A stretch of 64,000 nt of DNA from Enterobacter sp. CC120223-11 (GCF_900215375.1 NZ_OBEF01000014.1:1-64000); one strand, 5' to 3'; shown: positions 29,768 through 38,834, numbered from the stretch's first letter. Notes: generated by a model from the letters alone, not told the origin. Made by a program: numbers and translations.

Positions 29768-30409
29768 TTATTCTGCGCTGACTGACGGTTTGGCCGCGGC
29801 CTCTTTCGCCGCCATCACACGCTCCACCGTATCCACCACCGCCTGCGTTTGCGGGTCGATTTCGATGTTCACTTTTTCGCCCAGCTTTTTCTTGCCAAGC
29901 GTCGTACGCTCGAGCGTTTCCGGGATCAGGTGAACGCAGAAACGAGTTGACGTGACTTCACCCACCGTCAGGCTAATGCCGTCGATGCCGATAAAGCCTT
30001 TGTACAGGATGTACTTCATTAAAGACGGGTCCTGCACCTTGAACCAGATCTGGCGATTATTTTCCGAGGTCAGGATCTTCGCAACTTCCGCCGTGGTCAT
30101 AATATGGCCGGACATTAAATGCCCGCCAATTTCGTCGTTAAAGCGCGCCGCGCGTTCAACGTTAACCACGTCGCCCTCTTTTAGTTCGCCCAGATTGGTA
30201 ATACGCAGCGTTTCTTTCATCAGATCGAAGCTGATGCGGTCGCCGTTAATTTCGGTGACTGTCAGGCAGCAGCCGTTATGGGCAATGGAGGCGCCGGTTT
30301 CGATGCCGTCGAGCATATGCTCAGGCATTTCAACAATATGGGTACGGAAGTTTGGTTTTTCATCGATGGACACCACTTTCGCTGTGCCCTGAACGATACC
30401 AGTAAACAT
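29768..30409 (-). CDS. ribC: Riboflavin synthase alpha chain
   Basis: A 213-residue enzyme that dismutates two 6,7-dimethyl-8-ribityllumazine molecules into riboflavin. Two homologous lumazine-binding barrels are visible, the first starting [12 protein letters not shown] and the second after [15 protein letters not shown]. The C-terminal trimerisation helix is Ala/Lys-rich. The same gene is called ribE in some systems. It is divergent from mdtK, as in E. coli. Confidence 0.97.
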   Translation of the reverse strand: MFTGIVQGTAKVVSIDEKPNFRTHIVEMPEHMLDGIETGASIAHNGCCLTVTEINGDRISFDLMKETLRITNLGELKEGDVVNVERAARFNDEIGGHLMSGHIMTTAEVAKILTSENNRQIWFKVQDPSLMKYILYKGFIGIDGISLTVGEVTSTRFCVHLIPETLERTTLGKKKLGEKVNIEIDPQTQAVVDTVERVMAAKEAAAKPSVSAE

Positions 30410-30643
30410 GCCTTAAGCTCCTGTCTGTGCAAGGACGGAATCATCGCCGTCTTTCATATCCCGCACAATAACAGTTGCGTTTCAGCCTTGCCAGTCAGAG
30501 GGCACTTAGTGCCATTTTTTGACTGGCTTAATGGCTATTACTCGCTACAATATGTTTGAAAATTCCCCTGATCTTTCTTCTTGCTGCCAGTAACGGCGGG
30601 TTTTTTAGTCTCTTCAACAATAACAATATAAAAAGGTACTCTC

Positions 30644-32017
30644 GTGCAAAAGTACGTCACAGAAGCGCGCCAGCTTCTTGCGCTGGCTATCCCGGTCATC
30701 ATTGCCCAGGTGGCCCAGACCGCAATGGGCTTCGTTGATACGGTTATGGCCGGTGGCTATAGCGCCACCGATATGGCCGCGGTCGCCATCGGCACCTCCA
30801 TCTGGCTCCCGGCAATCCTGTTTGGCCACGGTCTGCTGCTGGCACTGACGCCCGTTATCGCGCAATTGAATGGCTCCGGCCGTCGCGATCGTATCGGTCA
30901 TCAGGTTCGCCAGGGCTTCTGGCTGGCCGGGTTCGTCAGCCTGCTGGTGATGATCGTGCTGTGGAATGCCGGTTACATCATTCATGCGATGCATAACATT
31001 GACCCTGAACTGGCAAATAAAGCCGTCGGCTATTTGCGCGCGCTGCTGTGGGGCGTGCCGGGCTATTTGTTCTTCCAGGTTTGCCGTAACCAGTGCGAAG
31101 GCCTGGCCAAAACCAAACCCGGCATGGTAATGGGCTTTATTGGCCTGCTGGTGAACATACCGGTGAACTACGTCTTCATCTATGGCCATTTCGGCATGCC
31201 CGAGCTTGGCGGCGTGGGATGCGGCGTAGCGACGGCTGCCGTTTACTGGGTGATGTTCTTTGCGATGATCTCCTACGTGAAACGCGCCCGCTCCATGCGT
31301 GATATCCGCACTCACGAAGGCCTCGGCAAGCCAGATTACGCGATCATGAAGCGTCTGGTGCAGCTTGGCCTGCCTATCGCGCTGGCGCTGTTTTTCGAAG
31401 TGACGCTGTTTGCCGTCGTTGCCCTGCTGGTCTCGCCTTTGGGTATTGTCGACGTTGCGGGCCACCAGATTGCTCTCAACTTCAGCTCGCTGATGTTCGT
31501 GCTGCCGATGTCGCTGGCTGCCGCCGTCACCATCCGCGTGGGTTTCCGTCTGGGCCAGGGCTCGACGCTGGATGCGCAAACCGCGGCGCGCACCGGGCTT
31601 GGCGTTGGCGTGTGCATGGCCGTTGTCACCGCTATTTTCACGGTGACGCTGCGTGAGCACATCGCCCTGCTGTACAACGATAATCCTGAAGTGGTCACCC
31701 TGGCCTCGCAGCTGATGCTGCTGGCGGCGGTGTATCAGATTTCAGACTCCATCCAGGTGATTGGCAGCGGGATCCTGCGTGGTTATAAAGACACTCGCTC
31801 GATCTTCTTTATTACCTTTACCGCCTACTGGGTGCTCGGCCTGCCGAGCGGCTATGTGCTGGCGCTGACGGACATCGTAGTGCCGCGCATGGGGCCAGCC
31901 GGTTTCTGGATGGGCTTTATCATCGGCCTGACTTCGGCGGCGGTGCTGATGATGCTGCGGATGCGTTTCCTGCAGCGCCAACCTTCGGCGATTATCCTGG
32001 CGCGTGCCGCACGCTAA
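30644..32017 (+). CDS. mdtK: MATE multidrug efflux pump MdtK (NorM)
   Basis: A 457-residue twelve-helix MATE-family cation antiporter exporting fluoroquinolones and cationic drugs. The two homologous halves show [20 protein letters not shown] and [20 protein letters not shown]. The start is GTG at 30644 with AAAAGG upstream, matching the E. coli N-terminus MQKYISEAR. A weak hairpin (32027-32044) follows before the tRNA genes. Confidence 0.96.
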   Translation: MQKYVTEARQLLALAIPVIIAQVAQTAMGFVDTVMAGGYSATDMAAVAIGTSIWLPAILFGHGLLLALTPVIAQLNGSGRRDRIGHQVRQGFWLAGFVSLLVMIVLWNAGYIIHAMHNIDPELANKAVGYLRALLWGVPGYLFFQVCRNQCEGLAKTKPGMVMGFIGLLVNIPVNYVFIYGHFGMPELGGVGCGVATAAVYWVMFFAMISYVKRARSMRDIRTHEGLGKPDYAIMKRLVQLGLPIALALFFEVTLFAVVALLVSPLGIVDVAGHQIALNFSSLMFVLPMSLAAAVTIRVGFRLGQGSTLDAQTAARTGLGVGVCMAVVTAIFTVTLREHIALLYNDNPEVVTLASQLMLLAAVYQISDSIQVIGSGILRGYKDTRSIFFITFTAYWVLGLPSGYVLALTDIVVPRMGPAGFWMGFIIGLTSAAVLMMLRMRFLQRQPSAIILARAAR

Positions 32018-32026
32018 TCCTCCCTC

Positions 32027-32050
32027 AGCCGCCTCCGGGCGGCTGCTTTC
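32027..32050 (+). terminator. Weak terminator after mdtK
   Basis: AGCCGCC TCCG GGCGGCT followed by GCTTTC; the stem is good but the T-run short. Confidence 0.6.
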
Positions 32051-32113
32051 GCAGCAGTTTGCGCACTGTTTCCGCAATCGCGTGAAATCAGAAAGAAAAG
32101 TGGCATTTGCCTC

Positions 32114-32142
32114 TTGCCACATCCCCTCCCTGCCGCTAATAT
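32114..32142 (+). promoter_or_regulatory. Promoter of the tRNA-Val cluster
   Basis: TTGCCA (32114-32119), a 17-base spacer, TAATAT (32137-32142), then a GC-containing discriminator. It lies 13 bases before the first mature tRNA, typical for a stringently controlled tRNA promoter. Confidence 0.82.
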
Positions 32143-32155
32143 TCGTCCCCGTTGT

Positions 32156-32232
32156 GCGTCCGTAGCTCAGTTGGTTAGAGCACCACCTTGACATGGTGGG
32201 GGTCGGTGGTTCGAGTCCACTCGGACGCACCA
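32156..32232 (+). tRNA. tRNA-Val(GAC), valW type, copy 1
   Basis: 77 bases including the encoded CCA. It has a GCGTCCG acceptor arm, the D-arm AGCTCAGTTGGTTAGAGC, anticodon stem CCACC/GGTGG with loop TTGACAT (anticodon GAC), the T-loop GGTTCGAGTCC and closing CGGACGC ACCA. It is identical to copy 3. Confidence 0.98.
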
Positions 32233-32234
32233 TT

Positions 32235-32311
32235 GCGTTCATAGCTCAGTTGGTTAGAGCACCACCTTGACATGGTGGGGGTCGTTGGTTCGAGTCCAAT
32301 TGAACGCACCA
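32235..32311 (+). tRNA. tRNA-Val(GAC), valV type, copy 2
   Basis: 77 bases with CCA, two bases after copy 1. The acceptor arm is GCGTTCA/TGAACGC and the T-stem differs from copies 1 and 3, matching the E. coli valV sequence. The anticodon is GAC. Confidence 0.98.
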
Positions 32312-32327
32312 TTGCTTCTCTTTATGT

Positions 32328-32404
32328 GCGTCCGTAGCTCAGTTGGTTAGAGCACCACCTTGACATGGTGGGGGTCGGTGGTTCGAGTCCACTCGGACGC
32401 ACCA
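32328..32404 (+). tRNA. tRNA-Val(GAC), valW type, copy 3
   Basis: 77 bases with CCA, identical to copy 1 and 16 bases after copy 2. E. coli has only two tRNA-Val genes at this position, so this copy looks like a tandem duplication. Confidence 0.98.
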
Positions 32405-32543
32405 TTCACTGTTTTCCCTCAGTTTTCTCTGCTACTTCAGCCTCTTTTGCAACTCATTTTCCGCTCCATTAATGGACTCGTTATCAGTTTCTCGCCTCTG
32501 CTGCTGCTCAATATAATGCGTTTTTTTTCCAACGGACGGTTAT

Positions 32544-33422
32544 ATGAAAATTGAGGCATTCCCGGGTATCAGGCAGTTAATCTATTGGGTCATCAACAAC
32601 GAATCCGCAATCATCCAGGGATGCGTGAATTTGCTGGGTGCCATCATTCTTCTGTGCGTCGGCATATTTTTCTCCCGCATTGCCAGCAAAGGTTTTCAGG
32701 CGCTTCTAACTAAACGCAAAGTTGACCACACGATCACGCTCTTTTGTAGCGCGCTGCTGCGTTATGCGCTGCTGGCTTTCGCCGTTATCGCAGCCCTTGG
32801 GCGAATTGGCGTCGAAACGTCGTCAATTATCGCCGTGATTGGCGCCGCAGGGCTGGCTATCGGACTTGCACTGCAGGGGTCGCTCGCCAATTTTGCCGCC
32901 GGTGTCCTGCTGGTTTCACTGCGCCCTATCCGCGCAGGCGAATTTGCAAGCGTCGGCGCCGTAGCCGGGACTATCGAGGAAGTACACATTTTTTCGACGA
33001 CGCTCCGCACCTCGGATAACAAGGTTGTGGTGGTGCCGAATGGCAAAATCATCTCCAGTGAAATCACCAACTATTCACGTCAGAGCCAACGACGGGTCGA
33101 TATTGCCCTTGGCGTGGCTTACAGCAGCAACATCACGCACGTTAAAAATGTGATTACTACCGTTGTCACACTCGACCCGCGCGTGCTGCACCACAAAGGC
33201 TATACCATCCGATTGAATGAGTTTGCCCCCTCCTCACTGAATTTTGTGGTGCGAGTCTGGACTGAAAATCGCCATTACTGGGACGTGTATTTCGACCTGA
33301 TGGAAGGCATCAAGCTTGCTCTGGATGAAAATCATATTCAGATGCCCTTCCCGCAGATGGATGTTCATTTGAACGATGTGCGCCAGCAGACGCATGGCGT
33401 TCAGTTATTAAGTGAAGGCTAA
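32544..33422 (+). CDS. MscS-family mechanosensitive channel (paralogue)
   Basis: A 292-residue small-conductance mechanosensitive channel homologue with three N-terminal membrane helices. The pore helix region reads AAGLAIGLALQGSLANFAAG followed by VLLVSLRPIRAGE, the typical Gly/Ala-packed TM3. A beta domain (VVVVPNGKIISSEITNYSRQ) and C-terminal cage follow. The canonical mscS sits elsewhere in enterobacterial genomes, so this is a second copy. It is not part of the E. coli order here. The glycine-zipper gene follows within 12 bases. Confidence 0.92.
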   Translation: MKIEAFPGIRQLIYWVINNESAIIQGCVNLLGAIILLCVGIFFSRIASKGFQALLTKRKVDHTITLFCSALLRYALLAFAVIAALGRIGVETSSIIAVIGAAGLAIGLALQGSLANFAAGVLLVSLRPIRAGEFASVGAVAGTIEEVHIFSTTLRTSDNKVVVVPNGKIISSEITNYSRQSQRRVDIALGVAYSSNITHVKNVITTVVTLDPRVLHHKGYTIRLNEFAPSSLNFVVRVWTENRHYWDVYFDLMEGIKLALDENHIQMPFPQMDVHLNDVRQQTHGVQLLSEG

Positions 33423-33433
33423 AAGGAATGAAG

Positions 33434-33766
33434 ATGAAGAAAGTACAAGGTGTATTACTGATGACGTTACTGGCCGTTTCCATGTCCGGCACAGCAATGG
33501 ATAAAACGGCCACGGGCGCGGTCATTGGCGCCGTCGCTGGGGCTGCAACAGGAAAGAGCATTAAATCCACCGTCGGTGGGGCTGTGGTTGGTGCAGGCAC
33601 GGGTGCCATGTTCAAAAGCGGTGACAAAGGGAAAGCGGCGCGTAAAGGCGGTGCCGTTGGCGCAGTGGTTGGTGCTGGTGCCGCAGCAATGACCGGCAAC
33701 AGCGTGCTCAAAGGTGCCGCAGTAGGCGCGGGTGCGGGCGGCATGGTGGGTGAAGCGACACACTAG
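33434..33766 (+). CDS. Glycine-zipper envelope protein
   Basis: About 110 residues. A signal peptide of about 20 residues is followed by Gly/Ala repeats such as GAVIGAVAGAATGKS, GGAVVGAGTGAMF and GAVVGAGAAAMTG, typical of glycine-zipper membrane hairpins (compare YmgG and SlyB). No lipobox is visible. I prefer the ATG at 33434, because AAGGA lies six bases before it; the ATG at 33428 is too close. It is co-oriented with and probably co-transcribed with the MscS homologue. The function is unknown. Confidence 0.78.
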   Translation: MKKVQGVLLMTLLAVSMSGTAMDKTATGAVIGAVAGAATGKSIKSTVGGAVVGAGTGAMFKSGDKGKAARKGGAVGAVVGAGAAAMTGNSVLKGAAVGAGAGGMVGEATH

Positions 33767-33784
33767 TTTGTCGTTTTGCAGGCA

Positions 33785-33817
33785 AAAAGAGACCCGCGTT
33801 TTGCGGGTCTTTTTTAT
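33785..33817. terminator. Bidirectional terminator after the glycine-zipper gene
   Basis: AAAAAGAGACCCGC GTTTT GCGGGTCTTTTTT: a strong stem with A and T runs; it separates convergent genes. Confidence 0.92.
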
Positions 33818-34422
33818 TACAGTTCACACTCGGCCATCGCCAGAATTTTTTGCTTCAGGCCAAGGTCATCCCTGACCCCCAACTTGCGCATAATATTGCG
33901 CTTGTGGCTGCTAACGGTCTTCTGGCTTCTGAATAAGGCCTCAGATATCTCGACTCCATTCAGTCCATCACGGATGTAGGTCAGCACTTTGCTTTCCGCT
34001 GCGGTTAATTCAATTGCCAATTCAGCCGTTGGCTGCATGGTTGTAAGTTCACAAATATACGGACTTAAAAAACGCTTATTTCGCGCGCTGGCTTCAACAA
34101 TATCTCGGTAGTTAAAGAAATATTCGTCGACGCAAAGCACAGAGCAGCGGCTTTCTTCATAAAGTTTGCGGATTAAGCGAGGCTGCGATGCACGGAGTAA
34201 CACCAGCATCCGCGAGTTCTTTACCGGAAAGGATTCGACGCAGGCTTCTGTTGCATTCGTCAGATCAAGAATATAAAGGTTCGGGACGGGGTTATTATCC
34301 TGCTCCGTCGTTAATGAATAGGTCCAGCCTGGATTAATACGCGCCAGATGAGCAAACCCCAAATCAATTGCGCGCAGCCAGACAGAATCTGGACTAAAAG
34401 ATAAAATGCTATAAGTCGCCAT
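33817..34422 (-). CDS. LuxR-type HTH regulator (second of a tandem pair)
   Basis: A 201-residue protein. The N-terminal 130 residues resemble a degenerate receiver fold (VPNLYILDLTN around the strand-3 aspartate). The C-terminus is a LuxR/GerE helix-turn-helix, ELTAAESKVLTYIRDGLNGV and ALFRSQKTVSSHKRNIMRKL. I chose the ATG at 34422, four bases after the preceding gene; longer versions would overlap that gene extensively. Target genes are unknown; such pairs in enterobacteria often act with RcsB or regulate fimbriae and silenced loci. Confidence 0.75.
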   Translation of the reverse strand: MATYSILSFSPDSVWLRAIDLGFAHLARINPGWTYSLTTEQDNNPVPNLYILDLTNATEACVESFPVKNSRMLVLLRASQPRLIRKLYEESRCSVLCVDEYFFNYRDIVEASARNKRFLSPYICELTTMQPTAELAIELTAAESKVLTYIRDGLNGVEISEALFRSQKTVSSHKRNIMRKLGVRDDLGLKQKILAMAECEL

Positions 34423-34426
34423 AATA

Positions 34427-35077
34427 TTAGTCTGCCCGATAAAGTGAAGTGAGTTGAACGAGTTCTGAAAGCAATTCAAGCCACTGTGCGTGGGATTCGA
34501 CTGCCAGCGCCTCACAAATATTGTGCTTCCATGAAAAAATCGTTTTGTAGCTGCAGCCGCGCCGCTCTGCCATCTCTTTTGATGAAAGACCCGCAGCAAA
34601 CTGCAGCAGGATCTCGAGTTCAGTCTGCGTCATAACCTTCGTACGCACCGCATCTTCCGTGGGCCTGAAAGCAGGCGGTTTGCTGCTGATAGTTTCGCGC
34701 AATACACGGTATAATTGCGCATCCAGCTCTTCTTCACAAATAACCTGCTTTACACCGAGAGCTCGCATCAAGCGCTGTAGCCAGGGATAACCGCATGGGA
34801 GCCAACCGATGGTTTTGACTTTTAATGATTTCATTTTACGCACAGCGCGTAGAAGTTCATAAAGTGAATGTCCTGCACCTCCCACACCGAATAGCAGCAC
34901 TTTATTACCCGGAAATGTTCCGGTAAGGTTCTCAATGCTTGGCGGTATTAACGGGTAGACCTCCAGAGATGGAAAGTCTGTTTCTACCCTACTGGCTACC
35001 AGCATGCGCATCAGCAAACGCGGCTCGTAAAGGAACAGCGACGGTACTGCAATGTTTCCCTGCTTCATAACATCCAT
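34427..35077 (-). CDS. LuxR-type HTH regulator (first of a tandem pair)
   Basis: About 216 residues. The C-terminal LuxR/GerE domain reads MTQTELEILLQFAAGLSSKE and GCSYKTIFSWKHNICEALAV. The N-terminal part is receiver-like, but the phospho-acceptor strand is replaced by VLLFGVGGAG, so two-component phosphorylation is unlikely. The start is uncertain (35077, 35068 or 35173); no strong ribosome site helps. The four-base gap to the downstream regulator suggests coupled expression. I cannot name an orthologue. Confidence 0.72.
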   Translation of the reverse strand: MDVMKQGNIAVPSLFLYEPRLLMRMLVASRVETDFPSLEVYPLIPPSIENLTGTFPGNKVLLFGVGGAGHSLYELLRAVRKMKSLKVKTIGWLPCGYPWLQRLMRALGVKQVICEEELDAQLYRVLRETISSKPPAFRPTEDAVRTKVMTQTELEILLQFAAGLSSKEMAERRGCSYKTIFSWKHNICEALAVESHAQWLELLSELVQLTSLYRAD

Positions 35078-35356
35078 TATCAGAAAATGATTAACGGTGT
35101 AAGAGTAATTGAATCGTGGAGATTTACAATGGTGAGAATAGTCCACAAATGGACGCGGTGAATACATTCCCATTAGACATTAATAAACAATCTTTTGCGT
35201 TAAGCGTAAGCTTAAATATTCAAAATAACGAGCAATTAAAGTCAAAGATAAAACCAAATAAAACAATAAACAACTCCAAAAGTGGATGCACTGGCCTTTG
35301 AACATTGTAGTCTGCTCCATTAGGCTAAGCCCAGCCTTTCAACAATGGATTTTGTT

Positions 35357-35656
35357 ATGAAAAAACTCACGCTCATTTCACTTGTCATGATTGCTGCTTG
35401 CACTCATGGTTTCGCTAGCGCCAAAAGTTGGGATGACATTCACCACGATAATCAGAACGCTCGTCATGCGCGACATCAGTCTGAAAAGAAACAGATACAT
35501 TCGCGACATGACCGGGAAGAGCAAAACCGTAAAAAGGCTCAGTCACGCCAGGATACCCGACAGGATGACTTCCGCGACGGCCAGGACAGCCGCCAGGAAT
35601 CGCGCAACGAACGCCAGTCCGACCGGCACGACCGCATCGACGACCGTCTGAATTAA
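35357..35656 (+). CDS. Small exported Asp/Arg/His/Gln-rich protein
   Basis: About 99 residues. The signal peptide MKKLTLISLVMIAACTHGFA has a probable cleavage after ASA. The mature part is almost entirely charged or polar (KSWDDIHHDNQNARHARH, then DTRQDDFRDGQDSRQESRNE), with no hydrophobic core, so it is expected to be disordered in the periplasm. Many His, Asp and Glu residues could bind metal, but that is a guess. I chose the ATG at 35357, with AATGGA upstream. The family is unknown to me. Confidence 0.7.
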   Translation: MKKLTLISLVMIAACTHGFASAKSWDDIHHDNQNARHARHQSEKKQIHSRHDREEQNRKKAQSRQDTRQDDFRDGQDSRQESRNERQSDRHDRIDDRLN

Positions 35657-35687
35657 CGCACCGGGCAGGCACCTCCCGCCTGCCCTC

Positions 35688-36410
35688 TTATTTTTCTTTC
35701 AGTATCCACGAAACCTGCTGCGTTTTGGTCGCCGGAATATGCGTTCTGCGTCGATAAGATCCCAGCACCTCCGGCGCGCAATAGGTGCATTTTTCCATCA
35801 CATCTATCTGTGCACCTGCGATGCCAGCCTGAGCGAGCTGAAGCAAACAGAAACGGGGCAGATCAAACCACTGGCTTGTTTTCTCCCGCGCGACAGCACT
35901 TTGCGCATTAGGCCTGATTGGCGCTGGGAAAAACAGCTTCGTGCGATTTGCCGTGACCAATTCCCGTGCAGGCGTTTGCACTAATCCTTCGTAAAAAGAC
36001 GCTGAAACTTCATAACAGCAGGCCCGAATGTGCGGCCCGACGGCCACGACAATCTCTTCCACCGCCACGCCCCGATCGACAAACTGCCTGACACAATGCT
36101 GCAATATACCCTTTGCGGTGCCACGCCAGCCCGCGTGAAGGCTGGCTATCAGCCGACCATCACGCGAGGCCATCAACACAGGCAGGCAGTCCGCCGTCAC
36201 TATGCCAATCTGCTGCCCGGTAAGCGACGTCAGCACGCCGTCCACCAGAGGTCTTTGCTCCATTTTTCCAGTGAAGTGAAGCACGTCCGCGCCATGAACC
36301 TGCTTAATATCCACCAGCAGGGATTTATCAAAAGCCGCAGATTCATGAACGTCGAGAAAGGCATGGCGAATGCCGGGAATGTCCGCCAGTAAGCGTGAGT
36401 ACCAGGCCAT
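35688..36410 (-). CDS. YfiH/PgeF-family (laccase-domain) protein, paralogue
   Basis: About 240 residues of the YfiH family (purine nucleoside phosphorylase/peptidoglycan-editing fold). Family motifs are KQVHGADVL, TADCLPVLM, LHAGWRGTAKGIL and GPHIRACCYEV, giving two histidines and one cysteine that form the zinc site. It lacks the NLGxHxGD segment of standard YfiH, so it is a divergent paralogue. The start is uncertain: ATG at 36410 or TTG at 36470. It is the last gene downstream of an amino-acid ABC importer on the same strand. Confidence 0.83.
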   Translation of the reverse strand: MAWYSRLLADIPGIRHAFLDVHESAAFDKSLLVDIKQVHGADVLHFTGKMEQRPLVDGVLTSLTGQQIGIVTADCLPVLMASRDGRLIASLHAGWRGTAKGILQHCVRQFVDRGVAVEEIVVAVGPHIRACCYEVSASFYEGLVQTPARELVTANRTKLFFPAPIRPNAQSAVAREKTSQWFDLPRFCLLQLAQAGIAGAQIDVMEKCTYCAPEVLGSYRRRTHIPATKTQQVSWILKEK

Positions 36411-36496
36411 AGCGATCGGTCTAAAAAGAAGTGAGGGTCTAAGCGTAATCCAGCGATACCATTCCGGCAAGCCATGGCATCGCTGGTCGCGTTAAA

Positions 36497-37228
36497 TTAC
36501 AGCACCTTACTGAGGAAAGAGGCCGTGCGCGGGTTTTGCGGCGTGCTGAAGATCTGCTCCGGCGAGCCCTGCTCCTGAATGATGCCCTGATCGATGAAAA
36601 TCACCCGATCCGCCACTTCGCGGGCAAAGCCCATTTCGTGGGTCACGATGACCATCGTCATCCCTTCCCGGGCGAGGTTCTTCATCACCTCCAGCACGTC
36701 GCCCACCAGCTCCGGGTCGAGCGCAGAGGTCGGCTCATCAAACAGCATAATTGAGGGCTGCATCGCCAGCGCCCGGGCAATCGCCACGCGCTGCTGCTGA
36801 CCGCCGGATAAGCTCGACGGCCAGGCATCACGCTTATCGCTGAGACCCACCTTCGCCAGCAGACCTTCGGCGAACGCTACAGCATCCGCTCGCGTCATCC
36901 CCCGCAGCGACATGGGTGCCATCAGCAGGTTTTCCAGCACCGTCATGTGCGGAAACAGATTAAAGCGCTGGAACACCATGCCCACGCTTTCGCGCAGCTT
37001 ATTGAGATCGGTTTTTTTGTCATGCACGGCAAAACCGTTCACCACCACTTCCCCTTCCGTCACGCTTTCCAGCGCGTTCATACAGCGCAGAAAAGTACTT
37101 TTCCCTGAGCCGGATGGGCCAATGACGCACACCACTTCCTGAGGCTGAATATCGCAGTCAATGCCGCGCAGCACGTGGCTGTCACCAAAGTGCTTATGCA
37201 AATTTTTAATGTGAATCACTTTTGCCAA
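36497..37228 (-). CDS. Polar amino-acid ABC importer, ATPase
   Basis: A 243-residue GlnQ/HisP-type ATPase that powers amino-acid import. Walker A is GPSGSGKST, the signature is [14 protein letters not shown], Walker B is [13 protein letters not shown], and the H-loop is VTHEMGF. Its 5' end overlaps the permease gene by 23 bases, so translation is coupled. The substrate is not predictable from the ATPase alone. Confidence 0.93.
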   Translation of the reverse strand: MAKVIHIKNLHKHFGDSHVLRGIDCDIQPQEVVCVIGPSGSGKSTFLRCMNALESVTEGEVVVNGFAVHDKKTDLNKLRESVGMVFQRFNLFPHMTVLENLLMAPMSLRGMTRADAVAFAEGLLAKVGLSDKRDAWPSSLSGGQQQRVAIARALAMQPSIMLFDEPTSALDPELVGDVLEVMKNLAREGMTMVIVTHEMGFAREVADRVIFIDQGIIQEQGSPEQIFSTPQNPRTASFLSKVL

Positions 37229-37970
37229 ACCTCTTTTCCAGACGGTTAACCAGCTGCGCCAGCACGAACGTTATCACCCAATAGACCAGGGAAATGGTCA
37301 GGTAGGGTTCCCAGTAGGTGGCGTATGCTCCCGAAACCGTACGCGCCGCGTAGGCCAGATCGGCCAGGCCAATCGCCGATGCCAGCGAAGAATCTTTCAC
37401 GATGGCAATCGCATTGTTGCCGAGAGGCGGCAGAATACGGCGGAAAGCCTGGGGCAGGATCACCTTGCGCATGGTTTTCCACCACGGCATGCCGAGTGCG
37501 CGCGAGGCTTCCATCTGCCCTTTATCGATGGACTGAATGCCCGCACGGAAAATTTCGGAAACGTAAGCGCCAGCATTGAGCGTAATAGCGACGATACAGG
37601 ACAAAAATGCGCCATAGTTCGAGCGCAGTTCGCGAGCAAAATCGCTGCTCATCACGCCGCTGGTGACCAGCAAACCGTCACGAGGGTTGATAAACAGCGG
37701 CACCAGCGCGAAGTGCACGACCATGATCTGCACGAACAGCGGCGTACCGCGAAACGCGCTGACATAAAAGCGCACCGGGAACTGCACGAGGTAACGCAGC
37801 ACGTACTTCCATGGCCCATGATCGGCTCTCGCCATCCGCCCGAGCCCGAGCGTCAGCCCCCAAAGCGTGCCGAGGATCACACAGATAATGGTGCATTTGA
37901 GGGTCATTATCGCGCCGTCCACGAACAGCGGGCCGTACTCCTCGATAATTTCCCAACGGAATCCCGTCAT
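37206..37970 (-). CDS. Polar amino-acid ABC importer, permease
   Basis: A 254-residue HisM/GlnP-family permease with about five membrane helices. The EAA loop that contacts the ATPase is visible as [20 protein letters not shown]. It appears to be the only permease, so a homodimer is likely. It sits between the binding protein and ATPase genes in one operon. Confidence 0.92.
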   Translation of the reverse strand: MTGFRWEIIEEYGPLFVDGAIMTLKCTIICVILGTLWGLTLGLGRMARADHGPWKYVLRYLVQFPVRFYVSAFRGTPLFVQIMVVHFALVPLFINPRDGLLVTSGVMSSDFARELRSNYGAFLSCIVAITLNAGAYVSEIFRAGIQSIDKGQMEASRALGMPWWKTMRKVILPQAFRRILPPLGNNAIAIVKDSSLASAIGLADLAYAARTVSGAYATYWEPYLTISLVYWVITFVLAQLVNRLEKRFGKSDSH

Positions 37971-38031
37971 AACTTATCCCTGAAAAAACGGCGACCGTCC
38001 ACTAAGGCGATCGCCGTGAAAAAGAAAAGAT

Positions 38032-38799
38032 TTACTGGGCCGGTAAGGCAGGCACGTCAGCGTCGAACCAGGTCTGATAGATTTTGGCGTAGGTGCCGTC
38101 AGCCACGATTTTTTTCAGCCCGGCGTTCAGCTTGCCAAGCAGTTCGGTGTTGCCTTTTGCCACCGCAATACCGAAATACTGACGTTCAAATTTGGCATCC
38201 GGCACCAGTTTGAACTGTTTTTCCGGGTGCTGTTTGATGTAGTACTTCACCACGCCAACGTCACCCACCGCGGCGCTGACACCGTCCTCAAACAGCTCCT
38301 GCAGCATCAGCGGTGTGTTGTCGAAACGCTTAATCGCAGTGCTGTTTTTACCGAGCACGTCAGACACTACAATGTCCCCGGTGCTGGAGTTCACCACGCC
38401 GACCTTCTGATCTTTCAGGTCGGCAAGCGAACCGACTTTTGAATCTTTTGGCACCACAATGGATTGCTCAGCGGGGAAGTACGGCGCAGAGAAATCGACC
38501 ATCTGCTTACGCTTGTCAGTAATGGTGATACCGGAAATGATGATGTCGCGATCGCCGGAGTTCAGGGTGGCAAAAATGCCCTCCCACGGCGTGTTCACCA
38601 GTTTGATATCAAAGTTTTCTGCTTTGGCGATGGCCTTGATCAGATCGATATCAAAACCTTCCAGCTGCTTCTGATTATTTTCAAACTCGAACGGGCGGTA
38701 GGTTCCGCCCGCGCCGACTACGTAGGTTTCTGCTGCCGCGTGTGCGCTGGCCGCGAGGGCCGCCGTGAGACAACAGGCTTTCATCCATTTTGCGATCAT
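38032..38799 (-). CDS. Polar amino-acid ABC importer, periplasmic binding protein
   Basis: A 255-residue family 3 solute-binding protein. The signal peptide MIAKWMKACCLTAALAASAHA is cleaved before AETYVVG. The mature fold has TYRPFEFENN, GFDIDLIKAIAKAENFD, DIIISGITITDKRKQMVDFS and VGVVNSSTGDIV, the usual amino-acid contacts. The exact ligand is unknown. A hairpin CGGCGA/TCGCCG follows before the permease. A perfect 10-bp inverted repeat (38808-38834) lies directly before the start. Confidence 0.92.
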   Translation of the reverse strand: MIAKWMKACCLTAALAASAHAAAETYVVGAGGTYRPFEFENNQKQLEGFDIDLIKAIAKAENFDIKLVNTPWEGIFATLNSGDRDIIISGITITDKRKQMVDFSAPYFPAEQSIVVPKDSKVGSLADLKDQKVGVVNSSTGDIVVSDVLGKNSTAIKRFDNTPLMLQELFEDGVSAAVGDVGVVKYYIKQHPEKQFKLVPDAKFERQYFGIAVAKGNTELLGKLNAGLKKIVADGTYAKIYQTWFDADVPALPAQ

Positions 38800-38807
38800 A
38801 TCATTAC

Positions 38808-38834
38808 CTTTTTATGCATTTAATTTGCATAAAA
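38808..38834. promoter_or_regulatory. Inverted repeat upstream of the amino-acid importer; candidate RpiR operator
   Basis: Perfect arms TTTTTATGCA (38808-38817) and TGCATAAAAA (38825-38834) are separated by seven bases. A further TTATGCA half-site lies at 38852-38858. The repeat lies just outside the binding-protein start and after the RpiR gene. It could be an operator or an mRNA hairpin near the ribosome site. Confidence 0.6.

Noticed and set aside
30614..31660. 348-codon minus-strand reading frame opposite mdtK
   Set aside because: His/Gln/Arg/Asp-rich shadow without a start context; mdtK on the other strand is a clear MATE protein.
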